From positions 2,418,001 to 2,482,000 of the forward strand of contig NZ_CP033924.1 of the NCBI RefSeq assembly GCF_003815875.1: a stretch of DNA of 64,000 nucleotides, read 5' to 3'. The notes below the pieces were generated by a model, which saw only the letters and a program-made list of their open reading frames with translations, did not search any database and was not told the DNA's origin. The translations under genes were made by a program, and so were the position numbers. Below are positions 63,001-64,000 of the stretch, in pieces (the first letter of the stretch is position 1; every line of letters starts with the position of its first letter). Source of the stretch: Chryseobacterium lactis (GTDB lineage: Bacteria; Bacteroidota; Bacteroidia; Flavobacteriales; Weeksellaceae).

Positions 63001-64000
63001 AGACTAAAGATCTTTGGAGATATTAAAAATAATGATTGGGACTGTATCATTCTCACCCATGATCAGTTTGGAATGATTCCGCAGTCACCTGAGTTACAGC
63101 AGGAGATTTTGCAGGCGGAGCTTCATTCTGTGGAACAGAATCTCGAAGCTTTGCGCAATCAGGGAAAAGATATCTCCGGAGCAATGCTAAAGGGTGTTGA
63201 GATTAGGAAGAAAAACCTGAATGTAAAGTTGAAAACCCTGGAACACGATATTGAAAATCGTAAAGATGATGTTGTGGATTTTAAAATGATGGGGATCGAT
63301 CACATATTTGTCGATGAAAGTCATAAATTCAAGAATCTCATGTTCAATACCAGACATGAACGTGTAGCAGGACTGGGAAATGTTCAGGGAAGCCAAAAGG
63401 CGCTCAATCTTCTTTTTGCGATTAGAACTATTCAGGAAAGAACCGGAAAAGATTTAGGAGCCACATTCCTTTCTGGGACCACAATTTCAAATTCACTTAC
63501 TGAGTTATATTGCCTTTTTAAGTTTTTAAGGCCCAAAGCGCTAGAAAGACAGGGGATAAATTGCTTTGATGCATGGGCAGCGATCTATGCCCGTAAATCC
63601 ATAGACTATGAATTCTCGGTCGCAAATAACATCGTTCAGAAGGAGAGGTTCAGGCATTTTATTAAAGTGCCTGAATTATCACAGTTCTATACTGAAATTA
63701 CAGATTATCGTACGGCAGCGGACATTGGTATAGACCGACCTGTAAAAAATGAGGTCCTGTACCATATTCCTCCAACTGTCGAACAGGAAATTTTTATCAA
63801 AAAATTGATGGAATTTGCAAAGACCGGGAATGCTGAATTATTGGGACGTGCACCTTTGTCACCGACCGAGCAAAAAGCCAAGATGCTTATTGCAACGGAT
63901 TACGCAAGAAAAATGTCACTGGATATGCGGCTTATATCACCAAAATATGGTGATGACCCCGGAAACAAAGCATCAGTCTGCGCCAATAATATTGCGAAAT
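60010..64000 (+). CDS. Giant N6-methylase/SF2 helicase fusion, partial at window end
   Basis: The frame is open from the ATG at 60010 ([20 protein letters not shown]) for 1330 codons to the window end, so the C terminus is missing. It has methylase motif [11 protein letters not shown] at about 130-139 and motif IV as NIPFG at 194-198 (Ile replaces the first Pro of NPPF). The helicase region has Walker A VGAGKT at 936-941 and DESH at 1102-1105. This large protein typically follows DUF1896 in Bacteroidetes conjugative elements and may protect transferred DNA or assist its processing. The usual length is near 1,800-2,000 aa, so about 500-700 residues are outside. Confidence 0.85.
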   Translation, partial: MEFDKKRHLQQNIDAIRTVFNIEKERRSATKDEISVLKQYSGFGGLKFILNPVEEPEDINHWKSSDIPYFPLTQELFALIKENSESDKSYLQYVSKIKGSILDAFYTPKKIAESIATAIKGTGMEIGSMLEPSAGVGVFIEPFKDLGKIRVCAYEQDLLTGKILKNLYANKEIHIDSFENIEEEDSGYDLIIGNIPFGTTSIFDLSYSRGKDKARKLAAQSIHNYFFLKATDHLKEGGILAFITSQGVLNSPSNQFIRDALMQEHQLISALRLPNNLFEESGTSVGTDLIVLQKNTRPRTLSYRALDFKKTINNCNLLLNNPNNIIATRSFRDTDQYGKPTTVHIHDGGIERISEDLLRRLSEDLQQYFNPALFDEFKVKAIDNKVSSEPIINISEKEIVPIVSHQNATQLSLFSEQVISDLSVKRTKKRGKSTSQNKIKQSKQLSFFDFDEVGNLDQKPKLNANSDQKDITSSIQKRSSRGSKKKSEFPSLFHELPDGPAAKNNPKIFKGESKAFYRENTFVAVDKRIGKLKLNRRDGTFMFQPIELSIKDNERIQNYIKIRDTYHLLYDFEARNEQEDKENRDLLNLTYDQFTDRFGNLNAADNIKFIKMDASGNEVPFLERVIGGVIHKSDIFERPVSFSTAKITVSTASEALSASLNQSGSVDLDFMEQISGLSEIELRQGLQGQIFYNPITGNMEVSQKFLSGNVILKARQVGDYIAAHPEDRDAQQSLEALEKAIPEPIKFEELDFNLGERWIGCDIYNRFATHLFDTNITIYYSESSDDFSVNAKASNIKITDKYAIKSESRTFDGLNLLRHALVNTTPDITKTEYLADGTAVKVKDMDAIQMANGKIDEIRNEFTDWLYQQSDDFKNELTERYNDLFNCHVRPHYDGSHQTFPGLDRRALNIEDLYDSQKDAIYMLKSNNGGICDHEVGAGKTLIMVGGAQEMKRLGLVHKPMIIALKANVHEIAETYQKAYPFAKILYPGKKDFTPQKRLKIFGDIKNNDWDCIILTHDQFGMIPQSPELQQEILQAELHSVEQNLEALRNQGKDISGAMLKGVEIRKKNLNVKLKTLEHDIENRKDDVVDFKMMGIDHIFVDESHKFKNLMFNTRHERVAGLGNVQGSQKALNLLFAIRTIQERTGKDLGATFLSGTTISNSLTELYCLFKFLRPKALERQGINCFDAWAAIYARKSIDYEFSVANNIVQKERFRHFIKVPELSQFYTEITDYRTAADIGIDRPVKNEVLYHIPPTVEQEIFIKKLMEFAKTGNAELLGRAPLSPTEQKAKMLIATDYARKMSLDMRLISPKYGDDPGNKASVCANNIAK

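Noticed and set aside
1..64000. CRISPR array or cas genes
   Set aside because: No regularly spaced repeats of 25-40 bp and no Cas-like protein were seen.

Overview
The window looks like a chromosome segment of a flavobacterium of the Chryseobacterium/Weeksellaceae type. The reasons are AT-rich DNA, promoter -7 boxes of the TAnnTTTG kind, a complete gldKLMN type IX secretion/gliding cluster next to glmS, DUF4270 and panC, and a large TonB-dependent receptor. This is inference from gene content; no database was searched.

Region 1 (1-31.3 kb) is ordinary chromosome. It holds a Lys-Leu-Lys tRNA cluster, panC, a glycogen-synthase-like protein, a DUF4270 lipoprotein, glmS and gldK-L-M-N. After these come a FAD oxidoreductase, a SemiSWEET transporter, two small lipoproteins and an RND efflux operon whose permease gene is broken by a frame-changing internal deletion. 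The rest is map, an azoreductase with a divergent Crp-type regulator, an alpha/beta hydrolase, an M20 peptidase, a DUF2490 protein and a TonB-dependent receptor. It ends with a 195-bp palindromic element, an orphan gene and a terminator.

Region 2 (32.3-41.2 kb) begins at a 25-nt fragment of a tRNA-Ser 3' end flanked on both sides by tandem 11-bp repeats, which looks like an integrative-element attachment site. Next comes an AT-rich, tightly packed operon: XRE regulator, a nuclease-methylase fusion (PD-ExK plus N6-adenine methylase), a specificity subunit, an ATPase-TOPRIM-DUF4357 fusion, and a PtuA-like ATPase with a PtuB-like HNH protein (Septu). There is no HsdR motor. It reads as a composite anti-phage island combining a BcgI-like restriction-modification pair with two ATPase/nuclease effector modules, and is the most interesting content of the window.

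Region 3 (41.1-64 kb) looks like the body of a CTnDOT-type integrative conjugative element: rteC, an excisionase-like HTH gene, DUF3945, topB, DUF1896 and the start of a giant methylase-helicase that runs off the window. Its left part has cargo (acyltransferase, LytTR regulator, ArsR-SRPBCC-reductase operon, HxlR, NTF2) separated by three copies (one degenerate) of a two-gene HTH module. It also has a catalase C-terminal fragment sitting behind a duplicate of the rteC leader, and an IS4-type insertion with clear inverted repeats and target duplication. An AraC-IMPase-like-NAD(P)-binding cassette is inserted between topB and DUF1896. No integrase, intact tRNA-Ser or conjugation (tra) gene is visible, so the other end of the element should lie beyond 64 kb.
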